DNA of 64,000 nt from Micrasema longulum (GCA_022494885.1 JAGVSM010005037.1:1-64000), one strand, 5' to 3'; positions 10,633 to 21,329 are shown, counted from the first letter of the stretch. Made by a program: numbers and translations. The notes: a model not told the origin generated them from the letters alone.

Positions 10633-11708
10633 ATTTATTTCGAAAAGAAATAAATATATATGTGTTGAGATATCAATCGTTTTCAAAAGTGTAATTAAAA
10701 TAAAGCTTAAAAATTGTACTGCCAATAACAGTATTTATAAATATACAATTAATATAAAAAAAAACAATCGTGCGTTTTGTGTCTGTGTAAATCTAATTAC
10801 GATTTAATAAAATTTTAGTATACAGTTTTTAATGTCGATTTACCCTATTTGTATGTGTCGATTTGCACTTTATATGTGTAATTTTCTATATTTTTTTTAT
10901 AAGTCATTATACTCCGTAAAACTGATCATGAATAATTGCAACTATTTTAATTTAGATAAATTACCCCAAGCAAAACTCTACTACCCTTACTTTAAAATGA
11001 AAATCTGGTTTGTCTCGCTTTGTATTATCTTTATTCTTCTTAAAATCATCCTTTCATGCTGTAGCTTATTATATGTATTGAGATGTTTTTGTGCTTTTGT
11101 GTAAACCGCACTTATGCTCTCAGAGCTTTTTAATCTTAAAAATGCAAACAGGAGTTTGTATATTCAGTGATTAATTTCGCCAAGTTCGTTTCACGAATAA
11201 AAAACTAGATTAAAAGCATATTACTATCGCAGACACAACATTGTGTGTTCCGTGTATCCATTTTGCGTAGTTTTATTTAGTCTAGCGTAGCTCCGCTGTT
11301 TGTGCTCGCAAACGTGAATCTGATTTTTTTAACACTGGGTTTATTTTGAATTAAATGATTTATACCTTTCGCATTTGAATATGTCTCGACATTAATAAAA
11401 GAAAATGAAGTATTATTTTATTTTGCAATTGCAAGTAATATATTCTTAGACATATTTTCACATACCTTCTTGATTAATGTATTTACAAATGCCATTTTAA
11501 AAAAATATATAATAATCAAACATTAGTCAATAGAATAATCAATCATAATTATAATTTTTAATTCAATATGGGATTGCCCTGAACTATTATCTGTCATCAA
11601 CTTCCGGGTGCCTGGAAAAATGACTAGACAGGTGCCACCGTTTTGTAGCAACAATTCACGGACAGTGTATACTTGTAATGCCGTTTTAAATAGACTTCAT
11701 GAATTCGG
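10633..11708. other. no gene recognised
   Basis: AT-rich. The 90-codon frame at 10832-11104 codes for a cysteine- and phenylalanine-rich hydrophobic string typical of T-rich DNA and has no motif. Confidence 0.4.
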
Positions 11709-11710
11709 CA

Positions 11711-12150
11711 ATAGTTATTCCTCGTATCTGATATATTTAGTGTGGGGAATTAATCCTATAGAACAAACCTTTTGAACTTTTTCAAAGATGGTGAATGGTC
11801 ATTATATTTATTTATTCATGCATTTCATAATATATATATACAGTTTTTTGTTCACTTTGCTTAGCTGTGTGAAACAGTACTTATGATTTTCCTGTTGTAT
11901 TACTGTAGAACGTTTTATTATTTAAACTTTCTACTGAATATGCTGTATAATTTTTAGGTCAATTTTTAAATATAAATCTTGTATAATTTTTCGGTTTAAT
12001 TTTTTTCAATAAATCTTGGGTATAAGGAAATTCATATTTTAAAAAAAATATATATAAATATTAAGCCAAATATTTTAGTATTGTAAATGTTTGTAAAAGG
12101 CAGATTTGCCGTTTATGTTAATTAAATAACATAAAATAAAAATAAAATAA
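11711..12150 (+). mobile_element. LINE 3' end, family G, copy 1
   Basis: Aligns along its whole length with 15657-16080. Shared blocks include atatttagtgtgggg, atagaacaaaccttttgaac, agatggtgaat, acagttttttgttcactttg, atatgctgtataatttt and tgtttgtaaaaggcagattt. It ends in a run of AAATA-type units. This is a LINE 3' untranslated region with a microsatellite tail, and no coding part remains. Confidence 0.75.
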
Positions 12151-12274
12151 GTCAATAGAAAAATAAAACATTGAGGTTAACCAGTAGGTTTGTATAGTAG
12201 TAACGAAGAGTTACGATAAAATATTTGCCAAATATGTGATTGATACTGAATATGACCACATGTCTGATATGATG

Positions 12275-12722
12275 ATGAGCGGAGAGACTTTCCCGTCCTC
12301 TTACTCTAGTTCACTGTACTTTATGGTTCTAACGCTCCTATAAACAACGTTAACAATTTCAACGCTTATCAGTTCATGGTTAACTTCTTCATTCTAATTC
12401 TCAAAGCACCATTAAAATACCCATCCACAATTCCTCTTTCTTCTCTAAATCATATAGTGCCCATGCGGCTCGGCTGTAGAATCATCTCCCATCCACTATC
12501 AAAGCTGTTTCTACGGTATGCCTGTTAACGAGTAAATCTCGCCTGAAAAAACATGTTCTCTTCCTTAAACTCTCCTCTATCCTTATTTTGTAACTCCCTA
12601 TTCCCATTGAAGGCTATTATCGATATGCATTCAATAATATTCATAACATATTGCAAGTTCTATTTTTGCATCTCTTTTTTTCTCGAGTATATTTTGAAAC
12701 TTAAATAAATAACATCTTTTAT
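12275..12722 (+). pseudogene. LINE RT C-terminus, family P, copy 1
   Basis: The plus frame 12426-12593 reads HNSSFFSKSYSAHAARL, one TAG stop, NHLPSTIKAVSTVCLL, then KSRLKKHVLFL. The pattern of a small conserved patch, W/L-x-N-x-L-P, a spacer and F/S-K-x-x-L-K-x-H-L is the standard C-terminus of the RT polyprotein in CR1/Jockey-group LINEs. A second copy with the same residues is at 18827-18967. The tail runs on to aaataaataac near 12712. Both copies are inactive. Confidence 0.7.
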
Positions 12723-13463
12723 TTTATTAGTTGGCCAGAAGAATTTTCCATTTAGAAATTCGCCTACAAATGTACGAATATGTTTGTTGACGAAGTTAAA
12801 TAAGAGTCAATGTTTTAACACATCAACCTTTTCCTCAATTTTCTTATCTGCACCTAATGGTTCTTAGAGTTTTTTTTTTGCATTTGTGCTCTAATCAGAA
12901 AGATGCAACAAATACTTTCACAAGCATTAAATGAGGATTGGAGACGATTTCAGGCTTCCGGTTGTGACCTACTGGAAATAACAACATAAATTTATGAATT
13001 TAAATTGACGATGGAACGAGATAAAAAAAACTGGAATGAAGCTTTGTTCGTATAGTATAATGAGAAATAATAACTGACTCAAACAATATCAGTAACACAA
13101 TATGTCATTCAAAGCCCAACAAAGACAAATATGACGAAAATAATAAAATACGTATTTTTCTAGTGACCCCATACGTATGATCGATTATATTTATGATTTG
13201 AGATTTAATAAATCATTTTGCTTTTATTGTTGTATTGTTAAAAAATGTTTAAAGTTCTAATAATAATTATTATCTTTATCGGTTTATTGTTTGTAACATG
13301 AATTTGATTCTAATATTGCGATACGTAGTTAACATTAAAAAGGCATCACTTGACTATTTATTACGGTTCGTATTTACTGGGCTTCTGAATTGTATTACAT
13401 GGTGTTTTTGTTCTGCGTATTACAAAGAAGTATTTGAGATATATATATATTTTTTTTAAAATT
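12723..13463. other. no gene recognised
   Basis: AT-rich sequence with no repeat match seen. An AT run precedes the inverted arm that starts at 13464. Confidence 0.4.
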
Positions 13464-13889
13464 AATTTATTGCAAAAAAATAGTATACATACTTAATAAC
13501 AGGGAATCTATATAAAACTAGTTAATGTAAAATGAAAACGGAGTGTGTTCTGTTTATGATAGTCTCCATCTAACATGGCTCAGCCTGTTCTAAGGTGGAG
13601 ATTTTTTATCTTAAGAGCATAAGTGGAGTATTGGCAAATACGTATTTCATATATACATATTTTTATTTATTATTTTTTCGCAATAATATTATATGCTTGC
13701 TTGTTTATTTATTTAACTTAAATTTGTCTTTCTTGCTTACCGTAACACTTTATTTACTGTGTTTGCTTTACAGAATTTATTTCATAAGCTTATATCTTTG
13801 CATTTTTTGTTTAAATGCTCACTGTTTTTTCTTGCATACCTTTGTTATTATTGTTTTTTTTTTACTTTGTAAATTTTTTTATCATATCC

Positions 13890-14012
13890 TTTCTTACTTA
13901 TTTTACATATTTTTTCTGTATAATTTAGTATGTTATTATGTATTTAATTTTAATTTTTTGTAAATGCCTTTTGTGCGTTAATGAACAAAATAAATAAATA
14001 AGTAGTCCTATA
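13890..14012 (+). mobile_element. LINE 3' tail
   Basis: A T-rich stretch ends in tttttgtaaatgcc, then gtgcgttaatgaacaaaata, then AATAAATAAG. The same ending (tttttgtaaatgcccgatag, then gcgttattaaacaaaat) occurs at 41140-41195. Confidence 0.55.
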
Positions 14013-14393
14013 CTAATAAAACAATAACATAAAACGAAAAACTAAAACTACTTAATTATAAATGCCTAGCTAATAATATGTAAGAAATTAAAAATCATTT
14101 TTATACAACTTGGCTATTGTTGTATCAGTAATATACTTGAATATTTTTTTATATTTTAACATTACTTTTGTTTCCAAGTGATAACTTTCACTCTGGACTG
14201 GATTTTTTTGATAATTTTTACCCTGTACTGGATTTTTTAGGTATTTAACTTATTTTTTATTCACGAATCTATTTATTGATTAATAAACGCTGCAAATGGA
14301 CAACTAAAACAAAGTTGTGCATGTTTATACCACCAGAATCACTAAAATATAGAATAAATAAAAAATCACACCCACCCTTCTAAAATTACATCA

Positions 14394-14606
14394 TCATTAT
14401 CATTCCCTTTCGCACCTTATGGAATAGGGCACTGCATTGGTACACCAATCGCAGCGTATCTTGATCATTTTTGTTACATGAAGGTAAGGTATCAGTCTTA
14501 CGCTGCAGGTTCCAATCTAGGGACTATGAAATATTCTAGTGTAAAAATACCCTTTGAAATAATATTTTACATCAACCATGTCGGGAATCGAACCCGAGAC
14601 CTCTTA
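14394..14606 (-). repeat. SINE-D copy
   Basis: Minus strand. The head is represented by aggtctcgggttcgattcc, and the body by ccaatgcagtgccctatt and gtgcgaaagggaatgataat. The tail is ATG-rich. The A-box half of the head is missing. It lies between the two inverted arms of the 13.5-14.8 kb structure. Confidence 0.7.
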
Positions 14607-14815
14607 TTTAAATTACAGTACCGAGTAAATTCTGTGCACTTCAAGTTATGCCTTAAAATAAAAAAAAGATAAAAAATCTCCATCTAAGAACAGGCTGTGC
14701 CATGTTAGATGGAGACCATCATAAACAGAGAACACTCCGTTTTCATTTTACATTAATTATTTTTAAATAGATTCCCTGTAATTAAGTATGTATATTATTT
14801 TTTTGCAATAAATTT

Positions 14816-15656
14816 ATAAATAAATAAACCAATAATAAATAAAATGTAATTGAAACACATTGTGTAGGTTTATATTTTTGGTATATTTTAAAACTTGTAT
14901 TTACTATTAAATGGGCATTGTTTTTTATTGGAAAATAATATGAATTAATCAATTGTATATACAATCAAAGAAAATTATATTGAGTTTACATTGTGATCGA
15001 AGCTCACAACTTATTTCAAAAGTTCTAAAACGATCATTTTTGACTACCGGAAAAAAGGAAACATTTGAGTAAAACATGATTACGCAAACGTTTTTTTTTA
15101 TTCGTTTATCATGTTTAATTTATTGACTTATTTCATTTATAATATGCTCTTTAGAGCATGCGTTTATTACTGATATATTAATGTTCTGTACATATTGTTG
15201 AATGTGCTATTGCTTCACGTGTTAATATTTTTAAAACAACATTGTAAAATCCTGTCTCACTTCCTCGAGTACTCGTGTGAACTGTGTACTGCGCACCATC
15301 CTCCCTTATCATGTTCCAACCCCCGTGAGAGGTATTATAGGTGACGACCGCATCTGTAAGAAAACTCCTCGAGTTAAACAGAGTTCATTCCTGATAAATT
15401 AATTTCACTCCTGCTTTCAGTACCTGAAACCTTACTGAAAACAAACCTGGAAAATTACCTTGTTCGAATACTTCTATTAATTTGTAAATTATTAAATTAT
15501 TTTCCCTTTAATTTTAGGCTTCGGTATAATTATATAAGATTCGTTATTTGTATTTTAACGGAGTCGTCGAACCCTTTTAATTAAAATATATTAATTTAAT
15601 TAAGAGTTGGCCTGTAGATAGACCTTATTTTTTCAAAATATATATTATTTAAGTAT
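14816..15656. other. no gene recognised
   Basis: AT-rich, apart from a slightly GC-richer part at about 15260-15370 (catcctcccttatcatgttc) with no recognised match. Confidence 0.4.
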
Positions 15657-16080
15657 AGTTATTCCCACGTATGTGATATATTTAGTGTGGGGTATTGTTC
15701 ATATAGAACAAACCTTTTGAACTTTTTTAAAGATGGTGAATAGTAATTATATTTATTTATTCGTGCATTTCATAATATATACAGTTTTTTGTTCACTTTG
15801 CCCAGCTGTATAAAACAGTACAGTACTTATGATTTGTTGTATTACTGTAGAATATTTTAATATTTAAACTTTCTGCTGAATATGCTGTATAATTTTTAAG
15901 TTTTTTTTTTTTAAAACAAGTCTTGTATATTTTTTAGGTTTCATTTATTTAAATAATTCTATAGTATTAGGAAATTTATGTTTTTTAAAAAAAATATTTA
16001 CTAAGCCAAATATGTTAGTATTATAAATGTTTGTAAAAGGCAGATTTGCTGTTTATGTTAATAAAATAAATAAATAAAAT
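15657..16080 (+). mobile_element. LINE 3' end, family G, copy 2
   Basis: A full-length partner of 11711-12150 in the same orientation. It starts agttattcc and ends gcagatttgctgtttatgtt, then AATAAATAAATAAAATAA. Small indels separate the copies, so they are independent old insertions and not a recent duplication. Confidence 0.75.
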
Positions 16081-16081
16081 A

Positions 16082-16135
16082 ATTATGTACAGCGCCCTTG
16101 AAGTGATTACTCACGAAAACGGCGCTGTAAAAAAT
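16082..16135 (+). mobile_element. L2-type LINE 3' end fragment
   Basis: The stretch acagcgcccttgaagtgatt, then cacgaaaacggcgctgtaaa, matches the inverted end at 34685-34725, which closes an L2-type LINE. It abuts the tail of the family G copy. Confidence 0.5.
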
Positions 16136-16494
16136 GTCGAAGTTTATTTATATTATTTATTGCCATTGACAAGAATTTTTTTTTCTCACTTTGACAGGAT
16201 TAAGCCCTGTAATTTCTTTCACAAGAATGTTTTGGTTTTTTTTAGCGTCGGTCCCGCAGAATGATGAACTAAAATATTCTGAAAATAAATGTAAAATGTT
16301 CTAATTATACTCATTATACGTTTAAATAATATCTCAAAATAAAGTAGAACTTTTCTTTACACTTGATTTTTTAGTAAATAATAAATTTATTTTTAAAAAC
16401 GAATTATGTTTGCAACTATAAAATACTTCATAAATAAGTAAAAACTTTGTTTGTATATAAAGAACCTCAAGTTCATTGATAAAGATTGCTTTGT
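16136..16494. other. no gene recognised
   Basis: AT-rich, with no motif or repeat match. Confidence 0.4.
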
Positions 16495-16668
16495 TTTTTT
16501 TGCACTACAACAGGCCAGGAGGTCTAATTACAGTGGTGAATTACAGCGCTAAAAACCCAGGCTTTAGAAAAATATTTTTTTTTTTTGTGTTCTCACTAGG
16601 AATTGAACCCGGAATCTTCCGTGCGTGAGTAAAGCGTTTGGACCACTACACCACCAGACCGCTGTTAA
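16495..16668 (-). repeat. SINE-E copy with tRNA-like head
   Basis: On the plus strand the order is tgcactacaacaggccagga, gtctaattacagtggtgaat, a T run, ttctcactaggaattgaacc, then cttccgtgcgtgagt and ggaccactacaccac. Read in reverse this is the tRNA-like head followed by the SINE-E body seen at 4822 and 47308. Confidence 0.8.
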
Positions 16669-16847
16669 TTATTTAGATTTTTTTTTTTTTAATCTTTAAC
16701 CCTGTAACCGGTCACTGTTCATTTACTTACGCCAAACATATTTCTGTTTTTTTTTAATATCCTAATTTATTTTTTTGATTACCTGCCTTACTAGGTTACT
16801 TTGTGTTGAGGCAGAAATCAAACTTTTTCTTTGTTAAGTCATTGGGC

Positions 16848-16895
16848 ATATTACTCTCAATATAAATGATAAATCATTTATATTGAGAGTAATAT
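16848..16895. repeat. perfect 22-bp inverted repeat, 4-nt loop
   Basis: Arm 16848-16869 (atattactctcaatataaat, then ga) is the exact reverse complement of 16874-16895, with taaa between. As RNA it would fold into a long perfect hairpin. It may be a snap-back relic. I see no matching copy elsewhere in the window. Confidence 0.85.
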
Positions 16896-17284
16896 TTTAA
16901 AGTTAAGATTTATCGTGAATTTTAATTCACCAACTGCTTCGATCCATTATTTCATTTCAATTTTTTTTTTTTATTTCCCTGTACTTCTCCGGCAAGTTGT
17001 TAAAACTTTTGCTACTGTAAGCAAGTGCTTATTTATATTATGTTCATTTTTAAAAATCTGAATTCGTACCTTAAAAAATGTTAGCTTCTCCTATTCTGGC
17101 AATTTACTGATAATAATTTATTATTAGGTTTAATTGATTCTTATTTATTTATTTTTTTTCAATTTATTTAATCAATTTTTTTTATTGTAAAATAACTTCA
17201 AAAACGCTCAAATTATCAAAAATTCGGAAATTCTCAGATGAACTTAGGAAAATACAATCAACTTACCTTTTCTTTGTTTTATTA
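16896..17284. other. no gene recognised
   Basis: AT-rich with several T runs. Confidence 0.4.
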
Positions 17285-17620
17285 CTTTACTTTCAGTGTT
17301 GTTTCCTTCTCTCCCTCTGTCGAAACCACCCCAAGTCTCTCCATCCCTCGCCGACATTAGATACAGCGGAGCGGTGATGATAAAAGACACTCACTCAATA
17401 ATAGAAACATTTAGGTCAAACAATCGAAGCGTTTATTTCCCCCATTCCCGAGAAGTCGTCCCGATTTGGTAGCTCGTGCGGTTCCCTCGGGAATATTCCT
17501 GCATCAAATATTCAGCAAGCGGCCGCCGAGGCGCGTTCCTCACTTCCTCGAGGAAACAAAACAGTAATGATTTTTGTATCACTCTTCTGCAATTTACTTG
17601 TAGATGATTCTCCGTGATTT
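17285..17620 (+). other. GC-richer segment, possible exon or conserved element
   Basis: The base balance differs sharply from the neighbours (ccctctgtcgaaaccacccc, gcaagcggccgccgaggcgc). A plus frame between a TAG near 17406 and a TGA near 17613 reads without break and includes TIEAFISPIPEKSSRFGSSC and AAAEARSSLPRGNKT. A pyrimidine tract with ttactttcag precedes the segment near 17295, which could serve as a splice acceptor. I do not recognise the peptide. It could equally be a conserved non-coding element or the tip of an unrecognised repeat. Confidence 0.25.
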
Positions 17621-17810
17621 CCGTACTAATCCTATTCAAATATTTACAGCGGTTTTTTTCTCAGACCTATTTATTTCTTATCCCAAAAGCCGGGATATAT
17701 GTACGTATTTCAATTGAAAGTAGTTATGCAGAAAGCAGCCTGTCTAGAGTTTTGAAAAAATCAGATATTAGTGTTATCGAGTTCAGGAAGGTCAATCCTA
17801 TGTTCTGCTT

Positions 17811-18480
17811 AAAACAGCCAGACCGCTTTATTGCAAAAAACTATAAAAATCGATCTTCTGAAAATTTCACATAATAAATGCCTTGAAAATGAATGTCACC
17901 CTATACATTTAAAGTTTGTATGCGGTTTAACATAATATTAGATCTGGCTGTTTTCTGTAAAATGCATATTTTAGGTTTTGTGGTCAGCCAGACTAAAAAT
18001 ATCATGAAAGATTCTTTACATACTAATTTTATTATTTTGTAAGTTATTGTAACAAATAAGTTATACTATTTATTTCAATTAATTTATTTATAATAAAATA
18101 AATAAAAACACCACTATTTTTAACCACTTATTTTTATTTTTTCTACCGACCGGTTTTAAAGCTATGTATATAATAACATGATCAATACATAATGATGTAA
18201 CATACATCATCGTTTTCTAGGGCTGGCTGTTTTCTGCAAAATCCACACCATTGCTTGTATGGTCTGCCAGACTTTAAAAATCATTAAATCTAGTCATATA
18301 CATTTTTTTGTATAATAAAATAACAAATGCATGCATTATCTATCATTTGTCAAATTAAACAATATTACAATTGTCGTGTAGATTTAATTATTCACTTTTT
18401 TCACAACAATGCTTTTATTTCAGTTTCACTTTGCCATGGCTGGGTGCTTTCTGCATAACTACATTCAATTAGACTTTAGA
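17811..18480. repeat. degenerate repeated unit around ctggctgttttctg
   Basis: Four related short blocks occur: acagccagaccgctttattg near 17813 (inverted), tctggctgttttctgtaaaa near 17942, ggctggctgttttctgcaaa near 18220, and ggctgggtgctttctgcata near 18438. Two are followed 30-40 bp on by ggtcagccagact or ggtctgccagact, so each unit can fold back on itself. The 105-codon frame at 18409-18726 spans the last block and then runs into a LINE, so I do not call it a gene. Confidence 0.45.
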
Positions 18481-18667
18481 AGGTTTAAGCTGGAGTCACA
18501 CGTGGACAATACAATAGACAAGGCGATATTGTCTTGTTACAGCTCAGTGAACTTCCTCGACCGCGCAGTAAAGGACAATGGAACAATACAACAATTTTGC
18601 CGTAGTTCGCACGCGGAACTCTGTGAAAATAAATACTCAACGGCGTCCGTTACGAGCGGGAAAAATA

Positions 18668-19035
18668 TTATTTATTTTATAGAGAGACTTTCATTCCCTC
18701 TCACTTCTGTTCAATGTACTCCATAGTCCTAACGCTCATATATACCTCCGCGCAAAATTTCAACGCTCATCAGTTCATGGTTTACCTCTTCGTTCTAATT
18801 CTTAAAGCACTCTCTTAATACCCATCCACAATTCCTCTTTCTTCTCTTACTCATATGGTGTCCGTGCGGCTTGACTGTGCAATCATCTCCCATCCACCAT
18901 CAATTATGTTATTATGGTATCTCTGTTCAAATCACGTCTGAAGAAACATCTTCTTAATTTTCCTTAATATTTCCTCCTTTTCTCTTCCCTCTGTATTCCT
19001 TCTTCCCATTTAATATTATTATTGATTAAGAGAAA
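18668..19035 (+). pseudogene. LINE RT C-terminus, family P, copy 2
   Basis: The plus frame 18827-18967 reads HNSSFFSYSYGVRAA, one TGA stop, LCNHLPSTINYVIMVSLFK, then SRLKKHLLNF. It aligns with 12426-12593 at DNA level from gagagacttt onwards. It is the distal end of a CR1/Jockey-group RT polyprotein (N-H-L-P, then F-K-S-R-L-K-K-H-L). The stop in this copy and the stop in copy 1 fall at neighbouring codons. Confidence 0.7.
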
Positions 19036-19079
19036 TTTATATGTAAACTGCACTGCGCCTTCCTTCAACCATTCCCTGT

Positions 19080-19577
19080 AGAATGACTTATAAAATTGTA
19101 TATTTTTTGCCTCTCATTACATGCCCAAATTACTCGAGTTTTCTTTTCTTTATGGTCTTCAGTTCTTCTTTTTCTTTTTCCATCCGTCGGAGAACATCAT
19201 CGTTTCGGACTCTATCCACCCAGGAGATTTTTAATATAGCTCCTGTAGCACCACATTTCAAATGCTTCGATCTTTTTTTAAGTGTTTTGGGTGAGTGTCC
19301 ACGTTTCGACGCTGTAAAAAAGTATTAAGAAGACGTAACATCGAGCAATGCGCATTCGAAGGTCTAAATAAAAGTCTCTACTGCAAAGAAGGTCACGCAT
19401 CCTGAAAAAGCAGTCTTGCGCCATCTCTATTCTGACTTTGATCTCTCACGAGTGATCCCATTTATCATTTAGCCAGCATCCTAAATTTTTATATTTATGA
19501 ACTTGCTCAATAACCTGCGCTCCAAGTTTTAAAGTCATTGGGAAAATTCGTGCCTTTTTCCGAATAACCATACTTTT
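19080..19577 (-). pseudogene. RTE-type LINE reverse transcriptase, 3' portion, relic
   Basis: Read on the minus strand from 19577: FPMTLKLGAQVIEQVHKYKN, LGCWLNDKWDHS, a TGA stop, EIKVRIEMAQDCFFRMRDLL, CSRDFYLDLRMRIARCYV, then FYSVETWTL, then IEAFEMWCYR, a frameshift, SWVDRVRNDDVLRRM, and ELKTIKKRKLE, a TAG stop, FGHVMRG. This follows in order the RT thumb and C-terminal domain of RTE-type endonuclease/RT LINEs: the Y/F-L-G block, R-C-Y-V-F...L-Y-x-V-E-T-W-T-L, E-A-F-E-M-W, then K-R-K-L-x-Y-F-G-H-V-M-R. At least two stops and one shift make it inactive. The plus-strand frame at 19083-19328 is a shadow. Confidence 0.85.
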
Positions 19578-19660
19578 AGAATTGGAAATATATATATAAA
19601 AATATATATATTTATATATATACATACATATATATATATATATAATTTATCTTCAATATT
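19578..19660. repeat. AT microsatellite
   Basis: A (TA)n-rich tract with tacatacata interruptions at about 19588-19650. Confidence 0.85.
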
Positions 19661-19664
19661 TTTT

Positions 19665-19800
19665 TGGTCTATTGAATATGTTTTGTAACTGGAATTATAA
19701 AAATAAAACTTGTTTTATAGGTTGTTTGGAAGAAATTGCCATTTGGCAATAAGGGCGCCAATGTACAATTTACATTTGTTAAAAAATTCAATGAATAAAA
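19665..19800 (+). mobile_element. LINE 3' tail, family P
   Basis: The stretch ctattgaatatgttttgtaa, then ttataggttgtttggaagaa, then attgccatttggcaataagg, matches the inverted tails at 55325-55500 and 59815-59990. It ends ttcaatgaataaaaattt. At 55.5 kb this tail joins the same RT C-terminus as at 12.4 and 18.8 kb, which assigns it to family P. Confidence 0.6.
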
Positions 19801-19914
19801 ATTTGTATATCAAGTTGTATTTGAATTGATGTCGGAGTAAACCGGCATTTTTACTGATGACATTTTCGGCAGAAAAAATGCGCGGAAGCGACACGCGTGG
19901 TAAAAAAATATGAT

Positions 19915-20015
19915 ATTTCCCTATTGTATTGCGCTCTTATTCCCGATACATACGATACGAACAAACTTACGAAACGAAAAACCGACAGAATAAGGGCTCA
20001 GGTCTGGTACATATT
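19915..20015 (+). repeat. dispersed repeat N, copy 1
   Basis: Resembles 49440-49515: tcccgatacatacgatacga, then acttacgaaacgaa, then gcagaat/cagcataaggnc. Short and diverged, of unknown class. Confidence 0.4.
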
Positions 20016-20489
20016 ATGTTCAGTTTTGTCAGATCCATTGATCAATTTGCATTCGGTACAAAAATTGCATTTTCTTTTCCTGAGGGAATTTTATTCATGA
20101 AGATGAATGACGTGTATGAGTAAGTACAAAATGCAGCAAATGTCTTATTCCCATGTCATGTCTATGGAACTGGTATTCGCTACTGTCAGTCGATTCCCCA
20201 TAAGAATTCCAAATTGTATTGTAAAGCTCCCTTTAAACGTCATCATAATTGGAATACGTACCTTACAACTTTAATAATTTACGATTATTGATAACGATCA
20301 GCCATTTTTTTTATTTGAAATTTATTTGTTTTTAAACATTGGTTAATGGTCTTGAATTAGCATTGAAGGAACAGATAGACACCTTTTAAATAAAAAAAAT
20401 AAAAATAAAATTTCAAAATGCATACTGCAAATAAATTATTTTTTCATAATATCATCATTTGTTAATTTTCTTTTTCTTTTCTTTTTTTT
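20016..20489. other. no gene recognised
   Basis: AT-rich. Two overlapping short frames near 19.9-20.1 kb have no motifs. Confidence 0.4.
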
Positions 20490-20690
20490 TCTGTCCATGG
20501 TCATCTCATGCCATATTTATGCTATAAACTTATTAATAATTAAAAAAGAAATGGCCCACACTCAGACGCTGAAGTCTTTGTGGGCATTTTTTCCAATTTA
20601 TGTTATAGCTTAATTGTATTTTTGTAATTCAAATTCTACTTAAATATATTTATGGAAAAATAAATGAATAAAAAATAAATAAAATCCAAA
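20490..20690 (+). mobile_element. LINE 3' tail with a stem-loop
   Basis: A hairpin at 20554-20585 (gcccaca...tgtgggc, with agac/gtct inside) is followed by a T-rich stretch and an end of AATAAATGAATAAAAAATAA type. A GC stem-loop close to a repeat tail is common in LINE 3' untranslated regions, where it can be the RT recognition site. That role is inferred. Confidence 0.5.
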
Positions 20691-20724
20691 AAAATGACAT
20701 TTATTTAACAATACAATAACAATA

Positions 20725-20900
20725 ATCGGGTTGTGGTCCTGTGGCTAGTGTCTCGGACTCACGGACCGAAGGTCCGTGGTTCGAATCCCACTCTACCCCA
20801 ACTCGATTCTATTTTCTAATAGTGAGTCATTTACAACTCGTTGAAAATGGCCCTCAAAATTAAATATTTGGGTAAATCATAAGAACGCAAACATTCCTTT
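20725..20900 (+). repeat. SINE-A, complete reference copy
   Basis: Starts atcgggttgtggtcctgtgg, then the A-box-like ggctagtgtctcgg, actcacggaccgaaggtccg, and the B-box-like tggttcgaatccc. The body is ctctaccccaactcgatt, aatagtgagt, acaactcgttgaaaatggcc, then aaatatttgggtaaatcata. It is about 175 bp with a T-rich end. The copy at 22333 is nearly identical, so this is one of the younger families in the window. Confidence 0.85.
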
Positions 20901-21329
20901 TTTTTATTTTTTTGGTTTGTTAAATTCGTATTATATTGTTAATGATAACATTTAAACATCTTTTGTTTCTGAGTCTTTTGTTTAGTTTTGTCTCGTAGTT
21001 TATTGTATGATTTCAGTCTCTGGTTTATTAGTCTCGACTGTCCTTGTCTCGTTTTAGAACTTTGTATATGATATTGTTCCGATATTCTCGTATTGTGTTC
21101 ATGTTTACTTCATTTTATTTCAAGTTTTAGTTCTTCGTCTACAATTACATCAGTGGCTTATTTATGAATAAATTTGAAGGATTCTAGTTGAAAGAGTTCA
21201 TCCATATTTAATAGTTTAGTTTGTTTAAAGAGTTATTTAGTTGCTTTTAGATAATAGAGGCCATGTATTTAATAATTAAAACCATTTACTTTATAAGTTC
21301 TAAAATATGTAATTTTGCTTGAATATTTT
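20901..21329. other. no gene recognised
   Basis: T-rich. Repeated tctcg and gtctc strings near 20970-21060 give a pyrimidine bias without a motif. Confidence 0.4.

Larger units (their letters stand above)
13464..14815. mobile_element. 1.35-kb foldback structure with ~150-bp inverted arms
   Basis: The left arm 13464-13612 and the right arm 14666-14815 are near-identical inverted copies. Shared blocks are acttaat(a/t)acaggg, aaaacggagtgt, gtctccatctaacatggc, cagcctgttct and ggagattttttatctt. A single arm recurs alone at 41702-41845. Between the arms lie a T-rich LINE-like 3' tail and a SINE-D, so the arms either belong to one foldback transposon that collected insertions or are two copies that landed in opposite orientations. 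The 122-codon hydrophobic frame at 13595-13963 starts inside the left arm and is not a gene. Confidence 0.65.

Noticed and set aside
13595..13963. 122-codon plus-strand frame, very hydrophobic
   Set aside because: It begins inside an inverted arm and runs through T-rich LINE-tail sequence. The Phe/Leu/Tyr-rich product is what poly-T-rich DNA yields by chance.
18409..18726. 105-codon plus-strand frame as an exon
   Set aside because: Its 3' part lies in the LINE family P sequence and its 5' part in a degenerate repeated unit.
20735..20800. Free-standing tRNA gene on the plus strand
   Set aside because: The head and body repeat together in at least four places (SINE-A).
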